Positions 1 to 5,751 of a DNA stretch of 7,041 bases are shown piece by piece. Each line of letters starts with the position of its first letter. Position 1 is the stretch's first letter. The position numbers and the translations under genes were made by a program. The notes under the pieces are model-generated. The model saw only the letters and a list, made by a program, of their open reading frames with translations, searched no databases and was not told where the DNA came from. The DNA is from Mucilaginibacter sp. UBA4741 (GTDB lineage Bacteria > Bacteroidota > Bacteroidia > Sphingobacteriales > Sphingobacteriaceae): contig DHIR01000167.1 in the NCBI GenBank assembly GCA_002403905.1, forward strand, positions 818-7,858, read 5' to 3'.

Positions 1-6
1 TGCAAA

Positions 7-933
7 ATGTTTAAAAAACAACTACCATTATTTGCCGGCTTATTAATAGTATTACTTTTCGCCATAATTGGGTGTAAAAGCAAGTACGATAAGCTAAAGC
101 TAAGTAATGATAATGCTAAAAAATTCCAGGAAGGCAAGAGGCTGTACGAGAAGAAAGAATACGACAAAGCATTGGGTTTATTTGAAACCCTGCTAACACG
201 TTACCGTGGTACTGATGGTGCCACCGATTTGTTTTATTTGAATGCAATGGCTAACTATAAGTTGAAAGACTATACTGCTGCGGCTTATCACTTTAATGAG
301 TTTGCTACTTCATACCCGTCTGACCCGAGAGCTGAAGAGGCCAGATTTTTAACGGCATATTGCTATTACCTTGATGCACCGGGATTTTCTTTAGACCAGG
401 AGAATACTTATAAGTGTATAGAGAAGCTACAGTTGTTTATTAACCTTTATCCAAAAAGCGACCGTGTTGCCGAGGCCAGTAAATTGATACAGGACCTACG
501 TGATCGTTTAGAGTTAAAAGCATACTCGAACGCTAAATTGTATTTAACCATTGGCGAAAACCAATCGGCGGTTATTGCGTTTGGTAATACGCTGCGCGAT
601 TACCCGGATACTAAATATGCCGAGGAGCTGGAGTTTTTAACCATCAAAGCGCAATATGAGTATGCGCACCAAAGCCGTGAGTACAAACAAGAAGAACGTT
701 ATACACAAGCTATAACTTTTGCCGACCAGTTTGCAGATAAATACCCAAAAAGTATTTATTTATCACAAGCACAGAAACTAAAAAAAGACAGTGCAGCCGG
801 CATACAGGACGCTAAAAGAATAATAGCCGAGGCAAACGATAACGACAGACTTGCCCGCAAATTAGCCAGAAAAGACTCTGTATTTATACAGAACAGATCA
901 GAAACACAGGACATTCATAAAAAAATGCCATAA
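7..933 (+). CDS. bamD: BamD-like outer membrane assembly lipoprotein
   Basis: Probable BamD-family lipoprotein, the periplasm-facing TPR component of the complex that inserts beta-barrel proteins into the outer membrane. Residues 2-22 form a lipoprotein signal peptide (KK, then a hydrophobic stretch) ending in IIGC, so Cys23 should be the lipidated residue; the following KSK is not the acidic export signal used for surface lipoproteins in this phylum, which fits anchoring on the periplasmic side. The body is helical TPR-like sequence: about residues 39-67, 72-105 (with the typical SYPSDPRAEEA boundary), 140-168 (LYPKSDRVAEA), 183-215 (DYPDTKYAEE) and 230-258 (KYPKSIYLSQA). The 308-residue length is somewhat longer than E. 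coli BamD, the extra part being a charged C-terminal tail (about 265-308). The ATG lies only six bases into the window, so its promoter is outside. rpoZ follows after 11 bases, suggesting co-transcription. Family assignment is good; other TPR lipoproteins are the alternative. Confidence 0.88.
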   Translation: MFKKQLPLFAGLLIVLLFAIIGCKSKYDKLKLSNDNAKKFQEGKRLYEKKEYDKALGLFETLLTRYRGTDGATDLFYLNAMANYKLKDYTAAAYHFNEFATSYPSDPRAEEARFLTAYCYYLDAPGFSLDQENTYKCIEKLQLFINLYPKSDRVAEASKLIQDLRDRLELKAYSNAKLYLTIGENQSAVIAFGNTLRDYPDTKYAEELEFLTIKAQYEYAHQSREYKQEERYTQAITFADQFADKYPKSIYLSQAQKLKKDSAAGIQDAKRIIAEANDNDRLARKLARKDSVFIQNRSETQDIHKKMP

Positions 934-944
934 TTAAATAAGAT

Positions 945-1283
945 ATGAGTAACATTAATAATAACCCAACCAAACCTGCAATTGCAAACAGCACAGTAAC
1001 CCGCGATTTGCGCGAACTGGATGTAGAAACAGGAAACATTTATGAGTCGCTGGTAATTATGTCTAAAAGGGCAAACCAGATATCAAACAATGTTAAGGAA
1101 GAATTGCATGCAAAGCTTTCTGAATTTGCTTCATCAAACGATAACTTAGAAGAGATCTTTGAAAATCGTGAGCAAATTGAAATATCTAAACATTACGAAA
1201 GAATGCCTAAACCATCATTGGTTGCCGTTCAGGAATTTTTAGATGGTAAAATATACTATCGCAATCCTATAAAAGAAGCATAG
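945..1283 (+). CDS. rpoZ: DNA-directed RNA polymerase omega subunit (Rpb6/RpoZ family)
   Basis: Small subunit that binds the beta' subunit and helps assemble and stabilise RNA polymerase. The diagnostic stretch is GNIYESLVIMSKRANQI at residues 30-46, equivalent to the helix of E. coli omega that contacts beta'. It is followed by a Lys/Glu-rich helix (50-80) and the C-terminal VAVQEFLDGKIYYRNP (93-108), which I recall as typical of the Bacteroidota version. At 112 residues it is slightly longer than the proteobacterial protein, with an Asn/Thr-rich, probably disordered, N-terminus (1-20). The ATG lies 11 bases after the bamD stop without a purine-rich ribosome site, as is usual in this phylum. 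A strong hairpin terminator follows 23 bases after the stop, so bamD-rpoZ appears to end a transcription unit. Confidence 0.88.
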   Translation: MSNINNNPTKPAIANSTVTRDLRELDVETGNIYESLVIMSKRANQISNNVKEELHAKLSEFASSNDNLEEIFENREQIEISKHYERMPKPSLVAVQEFLDGKIYYRNPIKEA

Positions 1284-1306
1284 TCTCCTTTTAATTCAAA
1301 AGTTTG

Positions 1307-1366
1307 AAGTCAAAATTCAAAAGCATTGGGCTACCTTTGTTTTTGAATTTTGACTTTTTATTTTTT
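1307..1366 (+). terminator. Strong intrinsic terminator between rpoZ and coaBC
   Basis: Bases 1307-1322 (AAGTCAAAATTCAAAA) and 1341-1356 are perfectly complementary over 16 bp, with an 18-base loop, and are followed by a T-rich tail (1355-1366). The stem is A/T-rich, so its strength comes from length. The left arm word AATTCAAAAG also occurs at 1293-1302, 21 bases earlier, hinting that the hairpin belongs to a repeated intergenic motif. It separates the bamD-rpoZ unit from coaBC. Because the stem is flanked by A's on the left and T's on the right it could partly work in both directions. Confidence 0.75.
1332..1339 (+). promoter_or_regulatory. Possible Bacteroidota -7 box for coaBC
   Basis: TACCTTTG matches the TAnnTTTG consensus of Bacteroidota housekeeping promoters exactly and would start transcription about 30 bases before the coaBC ATG. 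It lies inside the loop of the terminator hairpin. The nearest upstream TTTG (1303-1306) is 25 bases away, longer than the usual 19-21, so the -33 element is not convincing. Confidence 0.35.
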
Positions 1367-1377
1367 ACTTTAACAAG

Positions 1378-2580
1378 ATGCTTGAGGGTAAAAATGTAGT
1401 TTTAGGTGTATGTGGCAGTATCGCTGCTTATAAATCGGCTTTGTTGGTAAGGCTGCTTGTAAAAGCAGGCGCTAACGTGCAAGTGGTAATGACGCCCGAT
1501 GCTACCAACTTCATCACTCCCCTAACGCTTTCTACGTTATCCAAGAACCCGGTATTTAGTGAATACTTTACGCCCGAAACCGGCGAGTGGAACAACCACG
1601 TTGAGCTGGGCCTATGGGCCGATGTATTGATCATTGCCCCCGCCAGCGCCAATACATTGGCTAAGATGGCTAACGGTTTGGTAGACAACTTGCTTACCGC
1701 CGTATACCTGTCTGCTAAATGCCCAGTATACTTTGCCCCGGCTATGGACCTGGATATGTGGAAGCACCCTTCTACCACGGCTAATATAGAAACGCTGCAT
1801 ACCTTCGGTAATATTATGATAGCACCCGGCACCGGCGAACTGGCCAGTGGCTTATACGGCGAAGGCCGTATGGCCGAACCGGAAGAGATCATGGCTTTCC
1901 TTACTGCCGATATTAAGAATAAACTTCCTTTAGTTGGTAAGAAGGTACTGGTTACTGCCGGCCCTACTTATGAGGCTATAGACCCTGTGCGCTTTATAGG
2001 CAACCATTCATCCGGTAAGATGGGGTTTGCTATTGCTGATGAGTTAGCTCGCTTGGGGGCCGATGTTATATTGATCTCAGGCCCATCTGCGCAGGTAAGT
2101 AAGCAGCGATCTGTTAAACGTATTGACGTGACTACCGCTGCCGAAATGTTGAAGGCCTGCCAACAGAACTATACCGATGCTAACGTATGTGTAATGAGCG
2201 CCGCCGTGGCCGATTACGCACCGGTTACCATCGCACCGCAAAAGATAAAAAAACAGGATGGCGGCCTTACCATCGAAACCAAAAAGACTACCGATATCTT
2301 AAAGTTTTTAGGCGATAACAAACAAGCCGACCAGTTGCTGGTAGGCTTCGCGCTCGAGACCAACAACGAAGAGCAGAACGCTATCGATAAACTTAAAAAG
2401 AAGAATCTGGACTTTATTGTGCTAAATTCGCTAAGCGATGCGGGGGCGGGTTTTAAAACGGATACCAACAAGATAACCATTATAGACCGTGACTTGCAAA
2501 CTACCACCTTCGCCCTAAAAAGCAAGGAGGATGTAGCTAAGGACATCTGCCAGAGAATAGTAACCTTATTGATAAAATGA
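1378..2580 (+). CDS. coaBC: Bifunctional phosphopantothenoylcysteine decarboxylase / phosphopantothenate-cysteine ligase
   Basis: Carries out two steps of coenzyme A synthesis: CTP-dependent joining of 4'-phosphopantothenate with cysteine (C-terminal CoaB domain) and FMN-dependent decarboxylation to 4'-phosphopantetheine (N-terminal CoaC domain). CoaC spans about residues 4-178: GSIAAYKS flavin-binding loop (13-20), catalytic His74 in NHVELG, APASANTLAKMANG (87-100), PAMDLDMW (121-128) and the flap ELASGLYGEGRM (154-165). CoaB spans about 186-400: TAGPTYEAIDPVRFIGNHSSGKMG (with Asn209), SAAVADYAP (274-282), KIKK (289-292) and LVGFALET (321-328). Length (400) is normal. Compared with E. coli Dfp as I remember it, Asn125 is Asp124 here and the flap Cys158 is Ser157; both may be lineage features. 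The stop overlaps the next ATG by four bases (ATGA), indicating translational coupling to porD. Confidence 0.95.
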   Translation: MLEGKNVVLGVCGSIAAYKSALLVRLLVKAGANVQVVMTPDATNFITPLTLSTLSKNPVFSEYFTPETGEWNNHVELGLWADVLIIAPASANTLAKMANGLVDNLLTAVYLSAKCPVYFAPAMDLDMWKHPSTTANIETLHTFGNIMIAPGTGELASGLYGEGRMAEPEEIMAFLTADIKNKLPLVGKKVLVTAGPTYEAIDPVRFIGNHSSGKMGFAIADELARLGADVILISGPSAQVSKQRSVKRIDVTTAAEMLKACQQNYTDANVCVMSAAVADYAPVTIAPQKIKKQDGGLTIETKKTTDILKFLGDNKQADQLLVGFALETNNEEQNAIDKLKKKNLDFIVLNSLSDAGAGFKTDTNKITIIDRDLQTTTFALKSKEDVAKDICQRIVTLLIK

Positions 2581-3473
2581 AGCAATTAAGTATAGGTATA
2601 GCGTTGTTTTTGTTGAGCTTTGCCGCTTCGGCGCAGGATTTGAACGCGCGTATAACCGTACTTGCACCCAAGATCCAAACTACCAATAAGCGCGTGTTCC
2701 AGTCGTTAGAGACAGCCATGAAGGACTTTTTGAACGGCCATAAATGGTTGACAGAAAACGTATTACCACAAGAGCGCTTGGATTGCAACTTCATCCTCAA
2801 CATAACCACCTGGGATGGCGGCAGCAATTTCGCCGGCGAGTTGCAGGTACAATCATCACGCCCGGTGTTTAACTCCAACTACAACACTACGCTGTTGAGC
2901 GTTAACGATAAAGACTTCGAGTTTACCTATACCGAGGGCCAAACCATTGACTATTCTGACCAGAACTTTCAATCAAACCTGAGCTCGGTGATGGCGTTTT
3001 ATGCTTACGTTATAGCGGGGGTTGATAATGATAGCTTTGCGCGCTTTAGCGGCACGCCTTACTTTAACCTGGCTCAAACGGTTGTCACCAATGCGCAAAC
3101 ATCCAGCTATAAAGGCTGGAAAGCGTTCGACAGTAACACTAACCGCTACTGGCTGGCCGAGAACCTGAATAACAAGGTGTACGCCCCCCTGCGCAGTTTT
3201 ATGTACGATTACCACCGCAACGGACTGGATGTAATGGCCGACAACGCCGCCAAGGGCCGCAAAGCCATATCGGCGCTGTTGCCTGCCCTGACGCAGTTAG
3301 ACAGGCAGCGACTTGGCGCTATGTTCCCGCTGGTGTTTTTTACGGCTAAGTGCGATGAGCTGATCTCGCTATACGCCCATACCGATACGCAGCTGCGTAT
3401 CGAGGCCCTCAACATCTTCACCCAGGCCGACCCGGCCAATGGTATTAAGTACCAGGAATTGCAGAAGAATTAG
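2577..3473 (+). CDS. porD: PorD-like type IX secretion protein (DUF4835 family)
   Basis: Exported protein of the DUF4835/PorD family, associated with the type IX secretion and gliding apparatus of Bacteroidota. A signal peptide is clear: MKQ, hydrophobic 5-17, and cleavage after ASA19 before Gln20. The mature part contains features I associate with this family: an early DLNARITV strand, FQSLETAMKDFLN (41-53), CNFILNIT (70-77), a central block around VQSSRPVFNSNYNTTLL (91-107), DFEFTY (113-118), and the helical FYAYVIAGVDNDSFARFSGTPYF (141-163). It ends with a helical region (about 220-298). No transmembrane helix follows the signal, so it is probably periplasmic. It overlaps coaBC by four bases and uses the more G+C-rich codons of that gene. 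The precise molecular role in secretion is not evident from sequence. Confidence 0.85.
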   Translation: MKQLSIGIALFLLSFAASAQDLNARITVLAPKIQTTNKRVFQSLETAMKDFLNGHKWLTENVLPQERLDCNFILNITTWDGGSNFAGELQVQSSRPVFNSNYNTTLLSVNDKDFEFTYTEGQTIDYSDQNFQSNLSSVMAFYAYVIAGVDNDSFARFSGTPYFNLAQTVVTNAQTSSYKGWKAFDSNTNRYWLAENLNNKVYAPLRSFMYDYHRNGLDVMADNAAKGRKAISALLPALTQLDRQRLGAMFPLVFFTAKCDELISLYAHTDTQLRIEALNIFTQADPANGIKYQELQKN

Positions 3474-3475
3474 TA

Positions 3476-3510
3476 CCCCATTTTTCACGTCGTTTTTTTG
3501 AAAAAAATGG
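3476..3510 (+). terminator. Weak hairpin just after porD
   Basis: CCATTTTT (3478-3485) can pair with AAAAATGG (3503-3510) across a loop that includes a T7 run. It begins five bases after the porD stop, where a terminator is expected, but the stem is A/T-rich and the nearest T-run (3519-3523) is not directly adjacent. It is listed as a possible terminator only. Confidence 0.25.
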
Positions 3511-3564
3511 TGGGCTAATTTTTAACGTTAAAACAAATTTAACAAACAACCTATTGATATACAG

Positions 3565-3580
3565 ACAATTAAATAATTGT
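3565..3580. repeat. Short perfect palindrome ACAATTA/TAATTGT
   Basis: ACAATTA (3565-3571) and TAATTGT (3574-3580) form a perfect 7-bp inverted repeat with a two-base spacer, immediately before the phased TGCCAA array. It has the form of an operator for a dimeric DNA-binding protein, but an A/T-rich palindrome of this size can arise by chance. Confidence 0.35.
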
Positions 3581-3586
3581 AAAAAA

Positions 3587-3664
3587 TGCCAAAATATACC
3601 AACTATAGCCAAAATTAGTGTGGATTTTGCCATGTTTTTTGCATGATTTGCCAACAAATACCAA
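3587..3664. repeat. Helically phased array of TGCCAA/TACCAA words
   Basis: Six related hexamers start at 3587 (TGCCAA), 3597 (TACCAA), 3607 (AGCCAA), 3628 (TGCCAT), 3649 (TGCCAA) and 3659 (TACCAA). The steps are 10, 10, 21, 21 and 10 bases, close to whole turns of the double helix, so all would lie on one face of the DNA. The outer pairs also form a direct repeat: 3587-3602 and 3649-3664 agree at 14 of 16 positions and are 62 bases apart. On the other strand the word is TTGG(C/T)A. The spacers are A- or T-rich, which may bend the DNA. The design resembles an array of protein-binding sites (iterons, recombinase arm sites or a multi-site operator), but no partner protein is identified. Confidence 0.55.
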
Positions 3665-3838
3665 CACTTTTTACCAAGCTTTATGCGTACTCATTGGTGC
3701 GTTAACAACAACCACCCCACCGGTTAAAAAACTTAACTTAAAATGTGGTGACAAAGTTACGCCACCATTTTACTTTGCGACATACTGTACTTTGTAATGC
3801 CGGGCGAAGCGATAGGAAATAATCAGGGCGTTGCCTGC

Positions 3839-3961
3839 GGCCGGGTTATCCGCTCATACGCCTGCAGGCCTTAGGCGCATTTCTGCAAGTAATTACCGCC
3901 TTGCAAATACCTGCTAACTGCAAACTAACAACTGCAAACTAGAAAAAGGCCGGTATCCGCT
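3839..3961. repeat. Degenerate interspersed element with two GGCCGG-TATCCGCT copies
   Basis: GGCCGGGTTATCCGCT (3839-3854) recurs as GGCCGGTATCCGCT (3948-3961), two bases shorter. The first copy is preceded by GGGCGTTGCCTGC, and the second is followed by a CCCC-TAACG-CGGGG hairpin. I remember similar phrases from many non-coding spacers of this order, which suggests a worn interspersed repeat rather than a gene. Between the copies are a GCCTGCAGGC palindrome and a TGCAAG/CTTGCA hairpin (3884-3905). A 25-codon reading frame from 3797 runs into the element and is probably not a protein. Confidence 0.45.
3916..3941. repeat. Tandem 12-mer AACTGCAAACTA
   Basis: AACTGCAAACTA occurs exactly at 3916-3927 and again at 3930-3941, a 14-base period. 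It sits within the degenerate interspersed element. It is a simple direct repeat with no visible coding or structural role. Confidence 0.6.
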
Positions 3962-3996
3962 GCTACCCCTAACGCGGGGATAAATGCAAAAACGGG

Positions 3997-4068
3997 TGTC
4001 ATGCTGAGGCTCTCGAAGCATGCGGGCAAAGGCCTTTACGCTCATACTTCGAGTGCCTCAGTATGACA
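3997..4068. repeat. 72-base imperfect palindrome (REP-like intergenic element)
   Basis: The left arm 3997-4022 (beginning TGTCATGCTGAGG) and right arm 4043-4068 (ending CCTCAGTATGACA) are complementary at 23 of 26 positions, and one of the three differences would be a G-U pair in RNA. The 20-base loop itself contains the palindrome AAAGGCCTTT (4028-4037), so a branched or cruciform fold is possible. Palindromes starting TGTCAT-CTGAG are common between genes in Sphingobacteriales, as I recall, and resemble REP elements moved by REP-associated transposases. It is an isolated copy here with no transposase nearby. Confidence 0.7.
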
Positions 4069-4094
4069 GGCCTGTTTAGCTTGTGCTCAATGTT

Positions 4095-4125
4095 CCCAAA
4101 ACTGGCGCGAGTATGCAGCGGTGGA
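4095..4125 (+). repeat. Direct repeat, first copy, upstream of the secreted repeat protein
   Basis: CCCAAAACTGGCGCG (4095-4109) is repeated exactly at 4837-4851. It is followed here by AGTATGCAGCGGTGGA, and in the other copy by TATGCAGTGGA, the same sequence with small deletions. Both copies lie 90-140 bases upstream of a gene start, so they may be the outer edge of a duplicated promoter region. Confidence 0.7.
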
Positions 4126-4177
4126 GAAGAGCGCCGAGTACTCGTGCCCCGTTTAACACCCTAAAAATCAATTAAAA

Positions 4178-4208
4178 ACAATATTATTTATTGTAACTTT
4201 AATACAAT
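4178..4208 (+). promoter_or_regulatory. Putative promoter/operator region with ATTGTA-N7-TACAAT
   Basis: ATTGTA (4190-4195) and TACAAT (4203-4208) are a perfect inverted repeat with a seven-base spacer, and an additional ACAAT lies at 4178-4182. The spacer overlaps TAACTTTA (4194-4201), a one-mismatch fit to the TAnnTTTG -7 box, placing a start about 30 bases before the ATG at 4236. No TTTG at -33 is visible. The same ACAAT/ATTGT words recur before the NTPase gene (4886-4910). Confidence 0.35.
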
Positions 4209-4235
4209 CAATATTAACCCCTAAATATTTGTACA

Positions 4236-4658
4236 ATGAAAAAGTTCCCCCTGCTTTTGTTAACCCTGTTAACAATCATTACCACCAATTCATTCACCTT
4301 AATTGCCCAAAAGGCCGCCGCACCACAATTTATCATTAACTCCAGGGGCTGGCTGTTTAACAAGGCGGGCAACCAAATCGGCTACATCGACAAAAACGAT
4401 GTGGTGCGCGACAACACGGGCAAGGGCCTGTTCTCTGTCGACATGAGCGGAAAAGTTACCACTGCCGACGGCCGGCAGTTAGGCACCGTGAAAAAGAATG
4501 GATCGTACTGTAATGTTAAAGGCGAAAGCCTCCTAAACATTAAAGACGCCGGAAAGGACCAGTACCAAATTACCGATGCTACGGGCCACCCTTTAGGCAA
4601 AGCGCACAAAAATTACAAGCAGCACGCCTACGCCGCATTGTTACTGGCTAACCGCTAA
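4236..4658 (+). CDS. Small secreted repeat protein (resembles '5-fold beta-flower' proteins)
   Basis: A 140-residue exported protein of unknown function. The signal peptide is MKK, hydrophobic 5-23, with likely cleavage after Ala24 before Gln25. The mature part consists of about five short units of 15-17 residues, each with a turn of the form D/N-x-x-G followed by a hydrophobic strand: about 35-51 (FNKAGNQIGYI), 54-68 (VRDNTGKGLFSV), 69-85 (TTADGRQLGTV), 87-102 (CNVKGESLLNI) and 107-122 (ITDATGHPLGKA). This fits the small closed beta-fold called '5-fold beta-flower' in Bacteroidota annotation; the match is from memory. It is codon-rich in G/C like the core genes, unlike the A/T-rich genes after it. 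It stands alone, with 577 bases at least of non-coding DNA upstream and 270 downstream, and is bracketed by a direct repeat. Confidence 0.82.
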   Translation: MKKFPLLLLTLLTIITTNSFTLIAQKAAAPQFIINSRGWLFNKAGNQIGYIDKNDVVRDNTGKGLFSVDMSGKVTTADGRQLGTVKKNGSYCNVKGESLLNIKDAGKDQYQITDATGHPLGKAHKNYKQHAYAALLLANR

Positions 4659-4761
4659 AACCATCGCCAGGTAATTACGCCCACTCTGTCCGTAGCACTC
4701 CTTCGGATCGCGCGTATACCTGCCTGCACCAATTAAACCTAACCTTGCATTTTATTGTAAT

Positions 4762-4821
4762 ACCGTTAAGGTCTTGCTGTTTGTGGCTTAATAAGCCGGC
4801 ATCGGTATGGGCCTTAACGGT
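4762..4821. repeat. Nested inverted repeat after the secreted repeat protein
   Basis: ACCGTTAAGG (4762-4771) pairs perfectly with CCTTAACGGT (4812-4821), and the interior holds a second hairpin, GGCTTA/TAAGCC (4785-4797). Only a short T-run follows the outer right arm (4821-4824), so it is at best a weak terminator for the gene ending at 4658, 100 bases upstream. It could equally be another worn intergenic repeat. Confidence 0.45.
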
Positions 4822-4836
4822 TTTCAAACTTGGGCG

Positions 4837-4862
4837 CCCAAAACTGGCGCGTATGCAGTGGA
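4837..4862 (+). repeat. Direct repeat, second copy, upstream of the NTPase gene
   Basis: Bases 4837-4851 repeat the 15-mer at 4095-4109 exactly, then continue TATGCAGTGGA, matching the first copy with two short deletions. The low-G+C accessory segment begins just after this copy, so it also marks a composition boundary. Confidence 0.7.
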
Positions 4863-4870
4863 CAGTTTTA

Positions 4871-4910
4871 TTTGTGCTTATACTAACAATATATTGTATA
4901 TTTCCAATAT
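4871..4910 (+). promoter_or_regulatory. Putative promoter with overlapping operator for the NTPase gene
   Basis: TTTG (4871-4874) and TATATTTC (4897-4904, one mismatch to TAnnTTTG) are separated by 22 bases, near the usual Bacteroidota spacing, and would start transcription about 15-20 bases before the ATG at 4929. The -7 box is enclosed exactly by an inverted repeat, ATATTG (4891-4896) and CAATAT (4905-4910), and a perfect 10-base palindrome CAATATATTG covers 4887-4896. Such symmetry over a -7 box suggests a repressor site, though A/T-rich symmetry can be fortuitous. Confidence 0.4.
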
Positions 4911-4928
4911 AAACCAAAACCCCATCCA

Positions 4929-5747
4929 ATGAAAGCCGAAGTTATTTCTCCATCGTTATATAACCCAACATTTCCGATTTCGGAAAATGATGACATACTA
5001 AGAGTTGCACATTTAGAAACGATAGAACGATTATTTAAAGATGGGAGTGATGTCGTCTTCGTAGAAGCACCGTCCGGATACGGTAAAACGAGAATTGTTA
5101 AGCAATTTATTGAATCAAATTTTGAAAACACAGTCGGATACTTTGTTAACGTTATAGATAAGCATTCTTCGTCTCGTGAATGTCTAAATAGTGCGTTATA
5201 CTCACAAATTTACTTTCTTATTAACAATAATGAGGATTTAAAAAAGGAAATTCCGGATAATTTTATTTTGCAATTAAGAAATGATATCGATAAAAAAATA
5301 AGAGCATTTAATAGTAAAAAGAAGTTTCTATATTTTGCTTTTGATGGTTTTCACTCCTTATCTAAACAATCGATCGAGATATTTAAGGAAGTTTTAGCGG
5401 ATTTACCATGGGGGAAAATTAAATTTCTATTCAGTGGTGACAGTAGCTCGTTACTTTCTCTTTTACCTGATAAAAACAGATTGAAATATAAGTCATTGCA
5501 AGTAATACCATTTAATAAAGACGAAACAGCAAATTATTTAAAAAACATAACTAAAGATTCTAAATATATAGATGATGTTTTTCAAATATCTTCTAATGGA
5601 AGTGTACAATGTTTTATAGACGATCTTGATGCTTTAGCAAAACTTCAAGAAAACCAAAAAATTACTGTTTACGGTAAATGTGATGGTCTAATGATGAACG
5701 TTTTAATGAAGAACTGCAAGCTTGTTGATAATTTACCAAATAATTAA
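4929..5747 (+). CDS. P-loop NTPase, STAND/AAA-like
   Basis: A 272-residue protein of unknown function with a nucleoside-triphosphatase core. Walker A is APSGYGKT at 47-54 (Lys53, Thr54), Walker B is FLYFAFDG at 133-140 (Asp139), and a following strand KIKFLFSGDSSSLL (163-176) ends in a polar residue cluster as in sensor-1 or STAND arms. A later helical part (196-235) with FNKDETANYL and SSNGSVQCF resembles the region carrying the GxP motif in STAND NTPases, but Pro is absent. STAND proteins usually continue into long sensor repeats; here the chain stops about 40 residues later, so it is either a minimal form or a truncated one. There is no signal or transmembrane segment. Composition is strongly A/T-rich compared with the genes before it, suggesting horizontal acquisition. 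The next gene begins four bases after its stop, so the two are probably co-expressed. Confidence 0.82.
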   Translation: MKAEVISPSLYNPTFPISENDDILRVAHLETIERLFKDGSDVVFVEAPSGYGKTRIVKQFIESNFENTVGYFVNVIDKHSSSRECLNSALYSQIYFLINNNEDLKKEIPDNFILQLRNDIDKKIRAFNSKKKFLYFAFDGFHSLSKQSIEIFKEVLADLPWGKIKFLFSGDSSSLLSLLPDKNRLKYKSLQVIPFNKDETANYLKNITKDSKYIDDVFQISSNGSVQCFIDDLDALAKLQENQKITVYGKCDGLMMNVLMKNCKLVDNLPNN

Positions 5748-5751
5748 TACA

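Larger units (their letters stand above)
3474..4235. other. 762-base non-coding spacer rich in repeats
   Basis: No open reading frame on either strand here looks like a real protein. The first part (to about 3670) is A/T-rich and holds a palindrome and a helically phased word array. The section 3670-3820 shows nothing definite beyond short TACTTTG words (3771-3777 and 3789-3795) and a small TGGTG/CACCA inverted repeat. From about 3823 to 4145 the composition changes to G/C-rich degenerate repeats: two copies of a GGCCGG-TATCCGCT word, a tandem 12-mer, a 72-base palindrome and one half of a direct repeat. The last 90 bases are again A/T-rich and precede the next gene. No tRNA-like cloverleaf was seen. 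Confidence 0.7.

Noticed and set aside
1428..1892. Long minus-strand frame of 154 codons within coaBC.
   Set aside because: It lies wholly inside a certain gene with every expected CoaBC motif; it is an opposite-strand shadow.
3445..3657. Minus-strand 70-codon frame across the porD end and the following spacer.
   Set aside because: It overlaps the porD 3' end, its A/T-rich residues (Phe/Lys/Ile) follow composition, and it runs over the phased TGCCAA array, whose 10/21-base spacing is not a codon pattern.
3797..3874. 25-codon + strand frame in the repeat region (MPGEAIGNNQ...).
   Set aside because: It is a translation of the interspersed GGCCGG-TATCCGCT element, too short and without a convincing promoter.
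3565..4145. CRISPR array or tRNA in the long spacer.
   Set aside because: Repeats are too short and unequal for CRISPR, and no cloverleaf arms with a CCA-adjacent acceptor stem could be formed.
4675..4929. Minus-strand 84-codon frame in the spacer before the NTPase gene.
   Set aside because: No domain, signal or credible start is visible; it covers the nested inverted repeat, the direct repeat and the NTPase promoter.
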